Shown: positions 23,878 through 33,770, numbered from the stretch's first letter. The stretch is DNA of 64,000 nucleotides from an uncultured Pelagibacteraceae bacterium (GCA_902524535.1 CABZDR010000001.1:1-64000); one strand, 5' to 3'. A program made the numbers and translations. Notes: generated by a model not told the origin, from the letters alone.

Positions 23878-25914
23878 ATGATAAACTCTGAATTTATAAA
23901 ATCTCTTAACTCTGCCCAAAAAGAGGCCGTAACTCACATAGATGGCCCATTATTAATTGTGGCTGGTGCTGGTTCAGGCAAGACTAAAGTGCTTACATCA
24001 AGAATCGCAAATCTGATAAAAGAGAAAAAAGCTTTTCCAAACCAGATATTGGCTGTTACATTTACAAATAAAGCGGCTAAAGAGATGCAGAGCAGAGTAA
24101 GCTCAATCCTAAAGACTGATGCCACAGGTCTGCCGTGGTTAGGAACTTTTCATTCTATTTGCGCTAAACTGTTAAGAAGACATTCGCCCGCAGTAAATTT
24201 AAAATCTAATTTTACTATTATTGATACAGATGATCAATCTAGATTAATTAAAAGTATCTGTAAGTCTGAAAATATTGACACTAAACAATTATCTCCAAAA
24301 TTTATTTTATCTGTAATCGATAAATGGAAGAATAGAGGACTTTATCCCGATGATGTTATTTTAAAAAAACAAGATACTTACGAAAAAAATATATTAACTC
24401 TATATAAAATTTATCAGCAAAAACTTATTGATTTAAACTCTTGTGATTTTGGAGACCTAATCTTACATACTGTTAAAATCTTTGAAAAAAATAATGATAT
24501 TAAAGCAATTTATTCCAAAAATTTTAAATATATATTAGTTGATGAATATCAGGACACAAATTTTATACAAAGTAGATGGTTAAATATTTTAGCTGAAAAA
24601 AATAGAAATATTTGCTGTGTTGGTGATGATGATCAGTCTATTTATAGTTGGAGAGGTGCAGAAATAAAAAATTTTTTAGAATTTGATAAAATTTATAAAG
24701 AAACTAAGATAATTAAATTAGAGGAAAACTATAGATCTACCCAAAATATTTTATCTGTTGCTTCAGAATTAATATCAAATAATCAAAATAGAGTAGGTAA
24801 AGTACTAAAATCAACAAAAAATAAAGGTGATTTAGTGAAATTAAATTGCTTTAAAAATGGAAAAGAAGAGGCAATAGGCATATCTGATGAGTTAGAAAAA
24901 AATTTAAAAAAAAAAATTTCTTTTAACAACGTGGCTATTTTAGTTAGAGCAATATTTCAAACGCGAGAATTTGAAGAGAGATTTCTTAAAGTTGGTATTC
25001 CATATAGAATAATTGGGGGCACCAAGTTTTATGAGAGAGCAGAAATTAAAGACTGTATTGCTTATTTAAGAATAATATTCCAAGAAAAAGATGATTTGGC
25101 ATTTGAGAGAATTGTAAATATTCCTAAGAGATCTATAGGTGATAGCACTCTAAAGCAAATATATGAATATGCGAAAACAAATTCACTCAGCTTAGAAAAA
25201 TCCTCAAAAAAACTAATTGAATTAAATTTAATTAAGCCAAAAACAAAAATAGGTTTATTGTCATTCTTAAATTTATTAAATAAATGGAGATATGAACTTA
25301 ATATAAAAAAATTAAGTCATGTCAAACTTTTGCAAATAATTTTAGATGAGTCTGGTTATTCTTCGATGTTAAAAAATAAAAAAGATTTAGAAAATGAAAA
25401 TAGGCTTGAAAATATTAAAGAACTTTTAAGTGCTATGAAAGAATTCGATAATTTAGAAAGTTTTTTAGAACATGTATCATTAGCAACATCTATTGATCAA
25501 GAGTGGGATGGAGAAAAAATTAATATGATGACAATGCACGCAGCAAAAGGTTTAGAATTTGAGGTAGTTTTTTTACCTGGTTGGGAGGAAGGACTATTTC
25601 CTCATCAAAAATCAATAGAGGAAAAAGGCCAGTACGGATTAGAAGAAGAGAGAAGACTTGCATACGTAGGTATAACTAGAGCAAAAAAACAAGCCATTAT
25701 TTCTTTTTCAATGAACAGATTTTATCAAGGTGATTGGATTGATAGCATGGCTTCAAGATTTATTGAAGAATTACCTGAAAAATACGTTGAAAAAAATTCA
25801 TCTTTTAGTGAGGAAAAGAAGGACATAGAGGATTTTGAATTTAATCAAGATTTAGAGGACAACGATAATATTAGAAGTCCCGGTTGGATTCGATATCAAA
25901 AAAGACTTAAATGA
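23878..25914 (+). CDS. uvrD: UvrD/PcrA-type superfamily 1 DNA helicase
   Basis: A 678-residue 3'-5' helicase for nucleotide-excision and mismatch repair. Motifs in order: Q-motif LNSAQKEAV, Walker A GAGSGKTKV (30-38), Ia VTFTNKAAKEM, II VDEYQDTN, III GDDDQSIYSWRGA, IV ENYRST, V MTMHAAKGLEFEVVFLPG and VI RRLAYVGITRAKK. It is slightly shorter than E. coli UvrD (720), with an abbreviated C-terminal tail. It overlaps the peptidase gene by 4 bp (ATGA), an operon of two. Confidence 0.95.
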   Translation: MINSEFIKSLNSAQKEAVTHIDGPLLIVAGAGSGKTKVLTSRIANLIKEKKAFPNQILAVTFTNKAAKEMQSRVSSILKTDATGLPWLGTFHSICAKLLRRHSPAVNLKSNFTIIDTDDQSRLIKSICKSENIDTKQLSPKFILSVIDKWKNRGLYPDDVILKKQDTYEKNILTLYKIYQQKLIDLNSCDFGDLILHTVKIFEKNNDIKAIYSKNFKYILVDEYQDTNFIQSRWLNILAEKNRNICCVGDDDQSIYSWRGAEIKNFLEFDKIYKETKIIKLEENYRSTQNILSVASELISNNQNRVGKVLKSTKNKGDLVKLNCFKNGKEEAIGISDELEKNLKKKISFNNVAILVRAIFQTREFEERFLKVGIPYRIIGGTKFYERAEIKDCIAYLRIIFQEKDDLAFERIVNIPKRSIGDSTLKQIYEYAKTNSLSLEKSSKKLIELNLIKPKTKIGLLSFLNLLNKWRYELNIKKLSHVKLLQIILDESGYSSMLKNKKDLENENRLENIKELLSAMKEFDNLESFLEHVSLATSIDQEWDGEKINMMTMHAAKGLEFEVVFLPGWEEGLFPHQKSIEEKGQYGLEEERRLAYVGITRAKKQAIISFSMNRFYQGDWIDSMASRFIEELPEKYVEKNSSFSEEKKDIEDFEFNQDLEDNDNIRSPGWIRYQKRLK

Positions 25915-27608
25915 TAAAAAAAAGAATATTTGAGTTAAGAAATAAATTTAAAAAATTTAATATAGATGGATACATTATTCCAAAAAATGATGAATTTTTT
26001 TCAGAGTATTCCCAAAAAGATAGATTAAAAATTATTTCTAATTTTTCTGGTTCTGCAGGTTTTGCAGTTATTCTTAAGCGAAAAAATTATTTATTTGTTG
26101 ATGACAGGTATACAATCCAAGCACAAATAGAGTCTGGTAAAGAATTTAAAGTAACGAATTTAAACAAAATTATAAATTGTAAAATGTTTAAAAATCTTAC
26201 ACTTGGATTAGATCCAAAACTTTTTACATCAAATCAAATTAATAATTTTTTTCTAAGGTACAACAAAATAAAAGTGATTAAGACAAATTTAATAGATGAT
26301 ATTTTTAACAATTATCGAATTAAATCAAAACCCTTTTTTTCTCTTAGTAAAAAAATTACTGGAGAAAGTCATTTAATCAAAATTAAAAGAATTGCAAATT
26401 TTATAAAAAAAAAAAAATCAAATTATCTTTTTATAAGCGCTCCAGAGAATGTTGCTTGGTTATTAAATATTAGAGGGCACGATAACCCCAGTAGTCCGAT
26501 ACCAAACTGTAGACTTATAATTGATAGTAATAAAAAAATTTTTTTAATCTGTGAGAAAATAAAAGCAAAAAATTTGATTAAAGAAAAAAAAATTAAAAAA
26601 ATTAATTTAGTCTCACCTAAAGATTTTAAATTATTAATAAAAAAATTAAAAAAAAATAAAATTATAATAGATGATAAAAGCTGCTCGTTATTTTATAAAA
26701 ATATTATTAAAAAAAGACATACTATATCGAGTACAACTGATCCTGTCTATTTGATGAAATCAATTAAAAATAAAGTAGAAATTAATAATATGATAAATTG
26801 TCATATTGCAGACGGAGTTGCTCTCACAAAATTTTTGTATTGGATTAAAAACAAAAATCAGAAAAATATTAATGAATATCAAGCCCAATTAAAATTGGAG
26901 AATTTTAGAAAAAAAAATAAAAATTATTTATATCCTAGCTTTAATACCATTGCTGGTGCAGGAAAAAATGGTGCTATTGTTCACTATAAAGCAGATAAAT
27001 ATAACTCTAAAAGATTAAAAAAGAATGATATTTTCTTATGTGACTCTGGTGGACAATATCGTTATGGAACAACAGATGTAACAAGAACAATTTGTTTTTC
27101 AAAGCCAAAAAAATATATTAAAGAAATTTTTACAAAAGTTTTAAAAGGTCACATTTCTATTGCAACTGCGAATCTGAATAAGAAATTTAATGGAAAATTG
27201 TTAGATCCTTTAGCTAGAAAATATCTTATTAAAAGTAGATTAGATTATAAACATGGAACTGGACATGGCGTGGGCTTTTATCTAAATGTGCACGAGGGTC
27301 CTCAATCAATATCAAAGTTTAATACTATTAAATTTCAAGAAGGAATGATTTTAAGTAATGAACCTGGATTTTACAAAAAAGGTTTATTTGGAATAAGAAT
27401 TGAAAATCTAGTTTATATAAAAAAAATTGATAAGAAATTATTTTTTGAAAATTTGACTCTAGCACCGATAGATAAAGAATTAATCAATGTAAAAAATTTG
27501 GTGAAAAAAGAAAAGGATTATTTGTTTAATTATCACTTAAATGTTTATCTGAAACTCTCACCTTTTTTAAAAAAAGATGAGAAAAAATGGTTGGCTTCAT
27601 TTATTTAA
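25911..27608 (+). CDS. pepP: Xaa-Pro aminopeptidase (M24B, PepP/APP1-like)
   Basis: A 565-residue dinuclear metallopeptidase removing an N-terminal residue before proline. Two creatinase-like N-terminal domains precede the pita-bread catalytic domain, the three-domain form also found in eukaryotic XPNPEP1. Metal ligands are visible in DSGGQYRYGTTDVTRT (two Asp), GTGHGVG (His), NEPGFY (Glu) and IRIENL (Glu). A C-terminal extension (LTLAPIDKELI... WLASFI) is typical of this subfamily. It overlaps uvrD by 4 bp and the convergent ligA by 12 bp. Confidence 0.92.
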   Translation: MIKKRIFELRNKFKKFNIDGYIIPKNDEFFSEYSQKDRLKIISNFSGSAGFAVILKRKNYLFVDDRYTIQAQIESGKEFKVTNLNKIINCKMFKNLTLGLDPKLFTSNQINNFFLRYNKIKVIKTNLIDDIFNNYRIKSKPFFSLSKKITGESHLIKIKRIANFIKKKKSNYLFISAPENVAWLLNIRGHDNPSSPIPNCRLIIDSNKKIFLICEKIKAKNLIKEKKIKKINLVSPKDFKLLIKKLKKNKIIIDDKSCSLFYKNIIKKRHTISSTTDPVYLMKSIKNKVEINNMINCHIADGVALTKFLYWIKNKNQKNINEYQAQLKLENFRKKNKNYLYPSFNTIAGAGKNGAIVHYKADKYNSKRLKKNDIFLCDSGGQYRYGTTDVTRTICFSKPKKYIKEIFTKVLKGHISIATANLNKKFNGKLLDPLARKYLIKSRLDYKHGTGHGVGFYLNVHEGPQSISKFNTIKFQEGMILSNEPGFYKKGLFGIRIENLVYIKKIDKKLFFENLTLAPIDKELINVKNLVKKEKDYLFNYHLNVYLKLSPFLKKDEKKWLASFI

Positions 27609-29621
27609 CATTTTTAGCCAATCTGCTTGATTGAGAATTTTAATTTCAAGTTTACTAGCCAAGTCAATTTTTCTTTTAGTTGGTTTCTCGCCCGCTATAA
27701 GATAATTAAGTTTTTTTGAAACGTTGCTAATTATTGAACCAGAATTTTTTTCTATCAAAGATTTAGCTTCAGCTCTACTAATTCCGTTAAGTTTTCCTGT
27801 AAACATAAACGTTTTATTTTTTAAAAGTCCATTTTTTTCAATTCCCTTATCATCTATTATCGATAAAACTTTATTAAGTTCTTTAACAACATTTAAATTG
27901 GTTTTATTACAGAAGAAATTTTTAATAGATTTGATTTGAGTTTCTCCTATACCATCAAGGTTTAATAATTCATCAATTTTATCAGCTTTTGCTAAACCTA
28001 AGAAATTATTCATGTTTTTTAAGTGTTTTGACAAAAGTTTTGCATTTTCTAGTCCTATATGCCTAATTCCTAGAGAATATACAAAACGCTCTAAAGAAAT
28101 TTTTTTTCTCGAATTTATCGAGTACTTTAAGTTTGCAACGGACTGTGATCCCCATCCATCTAGGTCTTTTATCTTGTCGTAGTTTAACTTAAAAATATCT
28201 TGAGGAAACTTTATTAAGTTTAAATTCCAAAAATTTTCCACTATCTTTTTACCGAAACCTTCAATATTAAATGCCTCTTTGGAAACAAAATGTTTAATTT
28301 TTTCTATAGAAATTTTTTCACATTCATATCCTTCACTGGAACATCTTCTCACAGCATCTTTTTTTTTTGTTACTAGGTTAAAATCTTTAATCGTTGGAGA
28401 TCCACACGATGGACATTTAATTGGAAATATAAATTTTTTTGAATTTTTATCCCTTTTTTTAATTTCAATAGAGGTTATGTGAGGTATTACATCTCCCGCC
28501 CTTTCAATAGTAGCAATATCTCCTATCCTGATATCTTTTCTTTTAATTTCATCCTCATTATGTAGGGTTGCGTTGGAAACAACTACTCCACCAATGTTAA
28601 TCGGTCTTATCTTAGCTACAGGTGTTAGTGCTCCAGTTCTCCCTATTTGTATCTCTATATTTAATATTTTTGATACACCGCTATTGGCTGAAAATTTGTG
28701 AGCTACTGCCCAACGGGGTGCATTAGCCACATTTCCTAATCTTTTTTGTAAGTCAAAATCATTTACCTTATAAACTATACCATCGATATCAAAATCTAAT
28801 TCATCCCTTTTCTGTTCTAAAAATTTATAATTTTCTAATAAATTTTTAATGCTAGTAATTTTTTTATTAAATTGATTAACTTTAAAACCCCATTTTTCCA
28901 AATTTTTTAGAAACTCAGTTTGCGACTTAACTTGCATGTTTTTCTGAAAACCAAAGGTATAGGCAATGAATCTTAAAGGGATTTTTTGTGTCTCATCAGG
29001 ATTTTTTTGTCGTAAAGAGCCTGAGGCTGCATTTCTTGGATTAGCAAATTTGTCAGATAGTTTTTTAAAATCAGAATTTTTTATAAAAACTTCTCCTCTT
29101 ATATCTATCTCCTCTGGAAAATTTTTTCCTACAATCTTATCGGGGATATCTTTGATTGTTTTTAAATTTTCTGTAATATCTTCCCCTTCTTTACCATCAC
29201 CTCTAGATAGTCCAGTGACAAATATTCCATTTTTATAGGTTAATGATGCCGATATGCCATCTATTTTTGGCTCAGCACTGTATTCAATTTTATAATCACT
29301 TTTTTTATCAAGGTAATTTATTATCCTTTTTTCAAAATTAATCAAATCTTCCTCGTCAAAGGCATTAGATAAAGAAAGCATCGGGACTTTATGTTTTATC
29401 TTTTCAAAATTTTTTGATGGCTTAAAACCTACAATCGAACTTGGAGAATTAGGACTTTTTAAAAAGTCATACTTTTTCTCAAAATTAATAATTTCTCTCT
29501 TTAATTTATCATAATCTGAGTCAGCAACAATTGGATTACTTTTGTCATAATAAGCCAGATTATATTTTTGAAGTTGAGAAATTTTTTTAAGATATTCCTT
29601 TTTTAAAAGTTTTTCATTCAT
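27597..29621 (-). CDS. ligA: NAD+-dependent DNA ligase
   Basis: A 674-residue replicative and repair ligase. An Ia domain is followed by the adenylation domain with the nucleophilic lysine K119 in AEPKIDGISA, and DIRGEVFI, FANPRNAASGSLRQ and DIDGIVYKV. Then come the OB fold (IQIGRTGALTPVAKI), a complete Cys4 zinc finger (CPSCG ... RCSSEGYEC), HhH repeats and a C-terminal BRCT domain (KTFMFTGKLNGISR). It closes the dcw supercluster, overlapping bamD by 4 bp (ATGA). Confidence 0.97.
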   Translation of the reverse strand: MNEKLLKKEYLKKISQLQKYNLAYYDKSNPIVADSDYDKLKREIINFEKKYDFLKSPNSPSSIVGFKPSKNFEKIKHKVPMLSLSNAFDEEDLINFEKRIINYLDKKSDYKIEYSAEPKIDGISASLTYKNGIFVTGLSRGDGKEGEDITENLKTIKDIPDKIVGKNFPEEIDIRGEVFIKNSDFKKLSDKFANPRNAASGSLRQKNPDETQKIPLRFIAYTFGFQKNMQVKSQTEFLKNLEKWGFKVNQFNKKITSIKNLLENYKFLEQKRDELDFDIDGIVYKVNDFDLQKRLGNVANAPRWAVAHKFSANSGVSKILNIEIQIGRTGALTPVAKIRPINIGGVVVSNATLHNEDEIKRKDIRIGDIATIERAGDVIPHITSIEIKKRDKNSKKFIFPIKCPSCGSPTIKDFNLVTKKKDAVRRCSSEGYECEKISIEKIKHFVSKEAFNIEGFGKKIVENFWNLNLIKFPQDIFKLNYDKIKDLDGWGSQSVANLKYSINSRKKISLERFVYSLGIRHIGLENAKLLSKHLKNMNNFLGLAKADKIDELLNLDGIGETQIKSIKNFFCNKTNLNVVKELNKVLSIIDDKGIEKNGLLKNKTFMFTGKLNGISRAEAKSLIEKNSGSIISNVSKKLNYLIAGEKPTKRKIDLASKLEIKILNQADWLKMLNK

Positions 29622-30481
29622 TTAATTAAAAAGATTTTTAAATCTTTTTTAAATTTTTTAAATATTGATTTTTTGTCTTTTTCTTTAATTGAAAAAATTT
29701 CTTTTTCAGTTAAATCGTAATCTTTATTAAAAATTTTATAGGACGCTTTGTACCAGTCACTTGAACCATAATTATAGCCTAATAAAGTAGCATATTTTTT
29801 TGCCTCCTCATCTAATCCAACAATATAGTGAATTTCGGCTAGTCTATAAATTGCTTCTTCAACATAAACACTAGTTTCATAGTGTTTTACTACATTTTTA
29901 AATCTGTTAATTGCGGCTACCCATTTTTGAGATTTTTCATAATGTCTTCCAATATACATTTCTTTACCAGCCAGACGGTCAGTAATAAGTCCTAATTTAA
30001 ATTTAGCATCTATAGCAAATTCTGTATTAGGATAATCCTTTGTTAATATCTCAAACTCTTTTTTTGCATTTAAAAGTGGCTTTAAATCTCTTCCTTCATC
30101 AATTATATTTTCATAATAACACATTCCCAAAAGATAATGCCCATAATCAATGTTTTTATGTTTTGGATACACTTTCAAATATCTTTCCAAATGATATATT
30201 GCATCTGAATAATAATCATCCGAGTAATACACATAAGCAGTCATCAAAGCTGCAACCGGAGCCCAATCAGATTGGGGGAAAATCAACTCTGCCTCATTAA
30301 ATTTTTTTGCTGCAAAAAGCGTATCTCTATCTAAAAACGCTTCGTAACCTTCAGCATAAAGATCGATCATTTGAGATTTTAAATCTTTATTTTCTAAAAC
30401 AGTTACTTTTTCATCTTTTGAACAGGAAATCTGGGAAAAAACGATAACTAATATTAATAACAATTTTAAAAAAAAATTCAT
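29618..30481 (-). CDS. bamD: BamD (ComL) outer-membrane assembly lipoprotein
   Basis: The ATG at 30481 is used (287 residues); the in-frame codon before it is a TTG. A lipoprotein signal (MNFFLKLLLILVIVFSQISC, lipobox QISC) is followed by TPR-like helices with AEGYEAFLDRDTLFAAKKF and FPQSDWAPVAALM, the BamD hallmark. BamD is the essential scaffold of the BAM complex that inserts beta-barrels. It lies between lpxC and ligA, an order common in alphaproteobacteria. The C-terminus is Lys-rich. Confidence 0.93.
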   Translation of the reverse strand: MNFFLKLLLILVIVFSQISCSKDEKVTVLENKDLKSQMIDLYAEGYEAFLDRDTLFAAKKFNEAELIFPQSDWAPVAALMTAYVYYSDDYYSDAIYHLERYLKVYPKHKNIDYGHYLLGMCYYENIIDEGRDLKPLLNAKKEFEILTKDYPNTEFAIDAKFKLGLITDRLAGKEMYIGRHYEKSQKWVAAINRFKNVVKHYETSVYVEEAIYRLAEIHYIVGLDEEAKKYATLLGYNYGSSDWYKASYKIFNKDYDLTEKEIFSIKEKDKKSIFKKFKKDLKIFLIK

Positions 30482-30519
30482 CAAATAATAATACCAGATT
30501 TTTTTTTAAACTAAATCTT

Positions 30520-31440
30520 TTAAGCAATAGATTTTAGATTCTGCCTGTAAACTAATGAATGAGGAATATTTTTTTCATTTATTTCAAAAATAGAATAATT
30601 GTCTTTATTTTTAAAAACTTTTCTTAATAGATCGTTTGTCAATTTATGACCACCTTGAGAACATTTAATTTTTCCAATTACCTTATAACCCGATAAAAAT
30701 AAATCTCCCATACAATCAAGGATTTTATGATTAACAAATTCTTTTTTATTTCTTAATCCATCTTCGTTCAAGAGTTTTGAGTCTTTTACCACTAAAGCAT
30801 TCTCTAATGAACCTCCCTTAGCAAAACCCATAGATCTTAATTTTTCAATATCCTCATACAAACAAAAAGTTCTTGAACTAAATATGTCCTCTAGATCGTC
30901 CTCGTAAACTTTTAAAGTATTTCTTTGACTCCCGATTAGTTGATTTTTATATTTAATTTCAAAATCTATTTCTAAATTTATTTTACTTGGTTGAATAGAA
31001 ATCGATTTTGCACCCTCTTTAAAGTCAATTAATTTGTTTATTCTTATAACTTTTATGGGGATTTCACTAATTACTATACCTGCCTTTAATATTTCATCTA
31101 CAAATACTTTTGCAGATCCATCTAAAATCGGCACTTCTTCGTTATCAATTTCTATAACCGCATTGTCTATACCAATACCATAGAACGCTCCCATTAGATG
31201 TTCAATAGTGGAGACTTTAACATTAAATTCGTTTGATATTGTAGTGCATAACATTGCACTAGTTACATTGTTAACGTGTGGGTAAATAACATTATTTTTA
31301 TTTAGGTCTTTTCTAATAAATATAATACCTTCGTTTGGTAAAGCAGGTTTAATAGTAAGAGTTACAGACTTGCCTGAATGTAAACCAAAGCCTTTTAGTT
31401 TAATTGGCTTTTTTAAAGTTTTTTGTTTGTGAAAAGACAT
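30520..31440 (-). CDS. lpxC: UDP-3-O-acyl-N-acetylglucosamine deacetylase
   Basis: Zinc deacetylase committing UDP-acyl-GlcNAc to lipid A synthesis. The ATG at 31440 (306 residues, MSFHKQKTLKKPIKLKGFGLHSG) is preferred over an in-frame GTG at 31455. Visible are GLHSG near the start, the zinc ligand in IEHLMGAFYGIGIDN, NHKILDCMGDL with the other zinc His/Asp, and GGHKLTND with the general-acid His. It follows the ftsA-like gene after 65 bp (where ftsZ would normally lie) and precedes bamD. Its presence implies an LPS-containing outer membrane. Confidence 0.95.
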   Translation of the reverse strand: MSFHKQKTLKKPIKLKGFGLHSGKSVTLTIKPALPNEGIIFIRKDLNKNNVIYPHVNNVTSAMLCTTISNEFNVKVSTIEHLMGAFYGIGIDNAVIEIDNEEVPILDGSAKVFVDEILKAGIVISEIPIKVIRINKLIDFKEGAKSISIQPSKINLEIDFEIKYKNQLIGSQRNTLKVYEDDLEDIFSSRTFCLYEDIEKLRSMGFAKGGSLENALVVKDSKLLNEDGLRNKKEFVNHKILDCMGDLFLSGYKVIGKIKCSQGGHKLTNDLLRKVFKNKDNYSIFEINEKNIPHSLVYRQNLKSIA

Positions 31441-31505
31441 TTCAAGGATGTACACTTGTGAATGAAAAATCTGAACTCAAGAAATATTACAAATAAATAC
31501 TTGAA

Positions 31506-32210
31506 TTAATTAAAAAATTTAAAAAATCTCTCAAAAAAACCCTGTTTTTCTGATTTTTTTTTTATTATATGAACTTCATTTTCATCATTTTCGTATTTTA
31601 ATCTTGCAGCGGTGTAAGATACGTCTTCACCATCCTTTTTATAATATTTGCTCAAATAATCAGCTGCAAAAATTTGATCAATTCTGATTTGATATTTTTT
31701 AATCTTATTTGAATATTCTTTTTTTATATGATTTGGTAAACAAACAAAATCTATATCTAAACATAATTCGTCACATTCAAATTCATCCTCTAAAGTTGAT
31801 GATGTTTTTTTATTAAGCATAAAGTTATTAATCTTAATATATGTTATTGTCTTATCAGGATTATTTTCTTTAATTTGTTGTTTCAAATCAAAAAGAATGT
31901 GATTAAGGTCTGCTTTATTTATCTTATCTCCTCTTCCATCTTTTTTTATTGAGGCTTGAATAAGTAAAAAATTTGAGTCATCAATAATTAAATCAATTTC
32001 ATTTATAAATTTATGAATTTTTTTTTCAACTTTTAGAATATTCACACCCAAGAACTCATCATATAATTCATCCAATTCTTTTTTTTTAATATTTTCATTT
32101 ATCAAAATTTTTTTTTCAAAAATTTTATTTTTGATTCCATCAAATACGCATAGGGATAGCTTATCTACCTCTATAGAAAAAAAAGTCTTTAAATATAAAT
32201 TAGAGTTCAT
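31506..32210 (-). CDS. mini-FtsA: short FtsA-like protein lacking the ATP-binding 2A/2B half
   Basis: A 234-residue protein in the ftsA slot after ftsQ. By eye, residues 9-85 follow FtsA domain 1A (but the DxGTxK phosphate motif is IEVDKLS), 85-160 follow domain 1C (NKADLNHILFDLKQQI, TYIKINNFMLN, DIDFVCLPNH), and 165-190 follow the 1A helix before domain 2 (IRIDQIFAADYLSKYY). The sequence then jumps to the FtsA tail, TAARLKY (200-206), and a C-terminal amphipathic helix GFFERFFKFF like the FtsA membrane-targeting sequence. The DIGGGT and adenosine motifs are absent. Usual FtsA length is about 420. It overlaps ftsQ by 11 bp. Likely role: a nucleotide-free membrane tether for FtsZ (inference). 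Confidence 0.65.
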   Translation of the reverse strand: MNSNLYLKTFFSIEVDKLSLCVFDGIKNKIFEKKILINENIKKKELDELYDEFLGVNILKVEKKIHKFINEIDLIIDDSNFLLIQASIKKDGRGDKINKADLNHILFDLKQQIKENNPDKTITYIKINNFMLNKKTSSTLEDEFECDELCLDIDFVCLPNHIKKEYSNKIKKYQIRIDQIFAADYLSKYYKKDGEDVSYTAARLKYENDENEVHIIKKKSEKQGFFERFFKFFN

Positions 32211-32874
32211 TAACTATTATTTGTTTATTCACTCTCATATCAAAAATTTTTACATTATTAAAATATGGTAAATTTTTAATTTTATAAAAATCATTTAATT
32301 CTTTAATAGAGCTATTAATTGGTAATTTTATCAAAATGCCACTATTTAACTCTAGGTCCCATCTTTTTGATGGGAAAAAATATAATTTTTTAATTTCATT
32401 AAATTTAATTGAGGATTTTGATATATTTTCATTAATCAAAAAAAAATCCTCCAAGGAAGGGCTTCCTAAAACTAAAGGTAAATTTGGATAACTCAGTTCA
32501 GATTTAATCAATTTTTTATTAGACCCGATTAGAAAAATTTCATTTTGAATCTTTATAGTTGCTAAAAAAATTGTTTTTTTAATTACAATATTTATATCTG
32601 AGGGATAATTCTTATTAATCTTAAAGGTCTCAATCAAATTATTAGAGTTTAAAGCTGTAATTATTTCTTTTTTAGGTAAGAAAAAAATGTTTTTATTTTT
32701 AATTTGCTCAAGTCTTAATAGTAAATCTAATTTTTCTAACCCACTCAAACCGACTAATTTTAAATTCTTAATTATGAAAAATTTTGTATCAATAAAATAC
32801 TTATTATTAACTGATCCTAACAAAATGAGTAAAAATAAGTAAATTAGAATTTTTTTATCTTTCGATAGAAGCAT
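32200..32874 (-). CDS. ftsQ: cell-division protein FtsQ
   Basis: A 224-residue bitopic inner-membrane protein: short cytoplasmic tail, transmembrane helix (ILIYLFLLILLGSV), then a POTRA domain (FIIKNLKLVGLSGLEKLDLLLRLE) and the FtsQ/DivIB beta domain (SKRWDLELNSGILIKLP). It recruits the FtsBL subcomplex. Identity rests mostly on this architecture and its position between ddl (20-bp overlap) and the ftsA-like gene. It is somewhat shorter than E. coli FtsQ (276). Confidence 0.85.
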   Translation of the reverse strand: MLLSKDKKILIYLFLLILLGSVNNKYFIDTKFFIIKNLKLVGLSGLEKLDLLLRLEQIKNKNIFFLPKKEIITALNSNNLIETFKINKNYPSDINIVIKKTIFLATIKIQNEIFLIGSNKKLIKSELSYPNLPLVLGSPSLEDFFLINENISKSSIKFNEIKKLYFFPSKRWDLELNSGILIKLPINSSIKELNDFYKIKNLPYFNNVKIFDMRVNKQIIVNEL

Positions 32875-33769
32875 CTCTCAACATCCACTTTATTAAATCA
32901 AAAAAACTCATTCCATTATATTCTGCAATTTCTGGGACTAAAGACAGTTTAGTCATTCCTGGTTGGGTATTAATTTCTAAAAGATAAAATTTATTTTTAA
33001 AAAACTTAAAATCTGATCTTGTTATACCTCTGCAGCCAATTAATTTATGTGCTTTCAAAGAAATATTTAAAACTTTTTTTAAGTAATTATTTTTTATGTT
33101 TATTGGTATTATGTGTTTTGTTTTAGCACTTTCTTTATATTTAGCATCATAGTCGTAAAATTTTCTTTTTGGTTTTAGTTCTATCGCACCTAATTTTTTT
33201 TTACCCATAATCGCAACTTGGATTTCCCTTCCAGGAATAAATTCCTCGATAATTATTTTTTTATAATTTTTTAAAAGCTTAAGTTTTGAAAAAATATTTA
33301 ATTTGTTACAGATAAAAACGTTTACACTTGAACCTTCATTAATTGGCTTAATCACGACTGGGAACTTAAGTTTCTTATGGATTAATTTGATTAGGTTAAT
33401 TTTGGACTTATCAAAATGATACATAATATATTTAGGTGTTAAAATATTGTTTTTTATAAAAATTTTTTTTGACAGTTCTTTATCCATCGCTATTGCTGAG
33501 GAAATTACACCAGAGTGAGTATAAGGAATGTTTGTGGTCTCTAAAATTGATTGGATATAACCATCTTCACCGAATTGTCCATGTAAAGCATTAAAAATAA
33601 TATTTGGCTTAAATGATTTAATAACTTTGTAAATCTGAAAATTAGGCTCAGTAATTTTAACAATATAATTATTTTTTTTGAGCTCCTTGGCTACTTGTTT
33701 GCCAGTATCAAGGCTTATAATTCTCTCTTTAGATATGCCACCTGAAATTATTAATATTTTTTTTTTCAA
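32855..33769 (-). CDS. ddl: D-alanine-D-alanine ligase
   Basis: A 304-residue ATP-grasp enzyme making the D-Ala-D-Ala dipeptide for peptidoglycan. Seen are SGGISKERIISL at the N-terminus, HGQFGEDGYIQ, PYTHSGVISSAIAMDKELSK, FPVVIKPINEGSSVNV, IIEEFIPGREIQVAI, and the metal-binding LEINTQPGMTKLSLVPE near the C-terminus. It is placed normally between murB (1-bp gap) and ftsQ. Confidence 0.96.
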   Translation of the reverse strand: MKKKILIISGGISKERIISLDTGKQVAKELKKNNYIVKITEPNFQIYKVIKSFKPNIIFNALHGQFGEDGYIQSILETTNIPYTHSGVISSAIAMDKELSKKIFIKNNILTPKYIMYHFDKSKINLIKLIHKKLKFPVVIKPINEGSSVNVFICNKLNIFSKLKLLKNYKKIIIEEFIPGREIQVAIMGKKKLGAIELKPKRKFYDYDAKYKESAKTKHIIPINIKNNYLKKVLNISLKAHKLIGCRGITRSDFKFFKNKFYLLEINTQPGMTKLSLVPEIAEYNGMSFFDLIKWMLRDASIER

Positions 33770-33770
33770 A

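Noticed and set aside
31506-32210. The short ftsA-like gene as a frameshifted pseudogene
   Set aside because: The frame is open throughout, both FtsA-like ends are in the same frame, it overlaps ftsQ normally, and there is no remnant of domain 2 in the 65 bp before lpxC.
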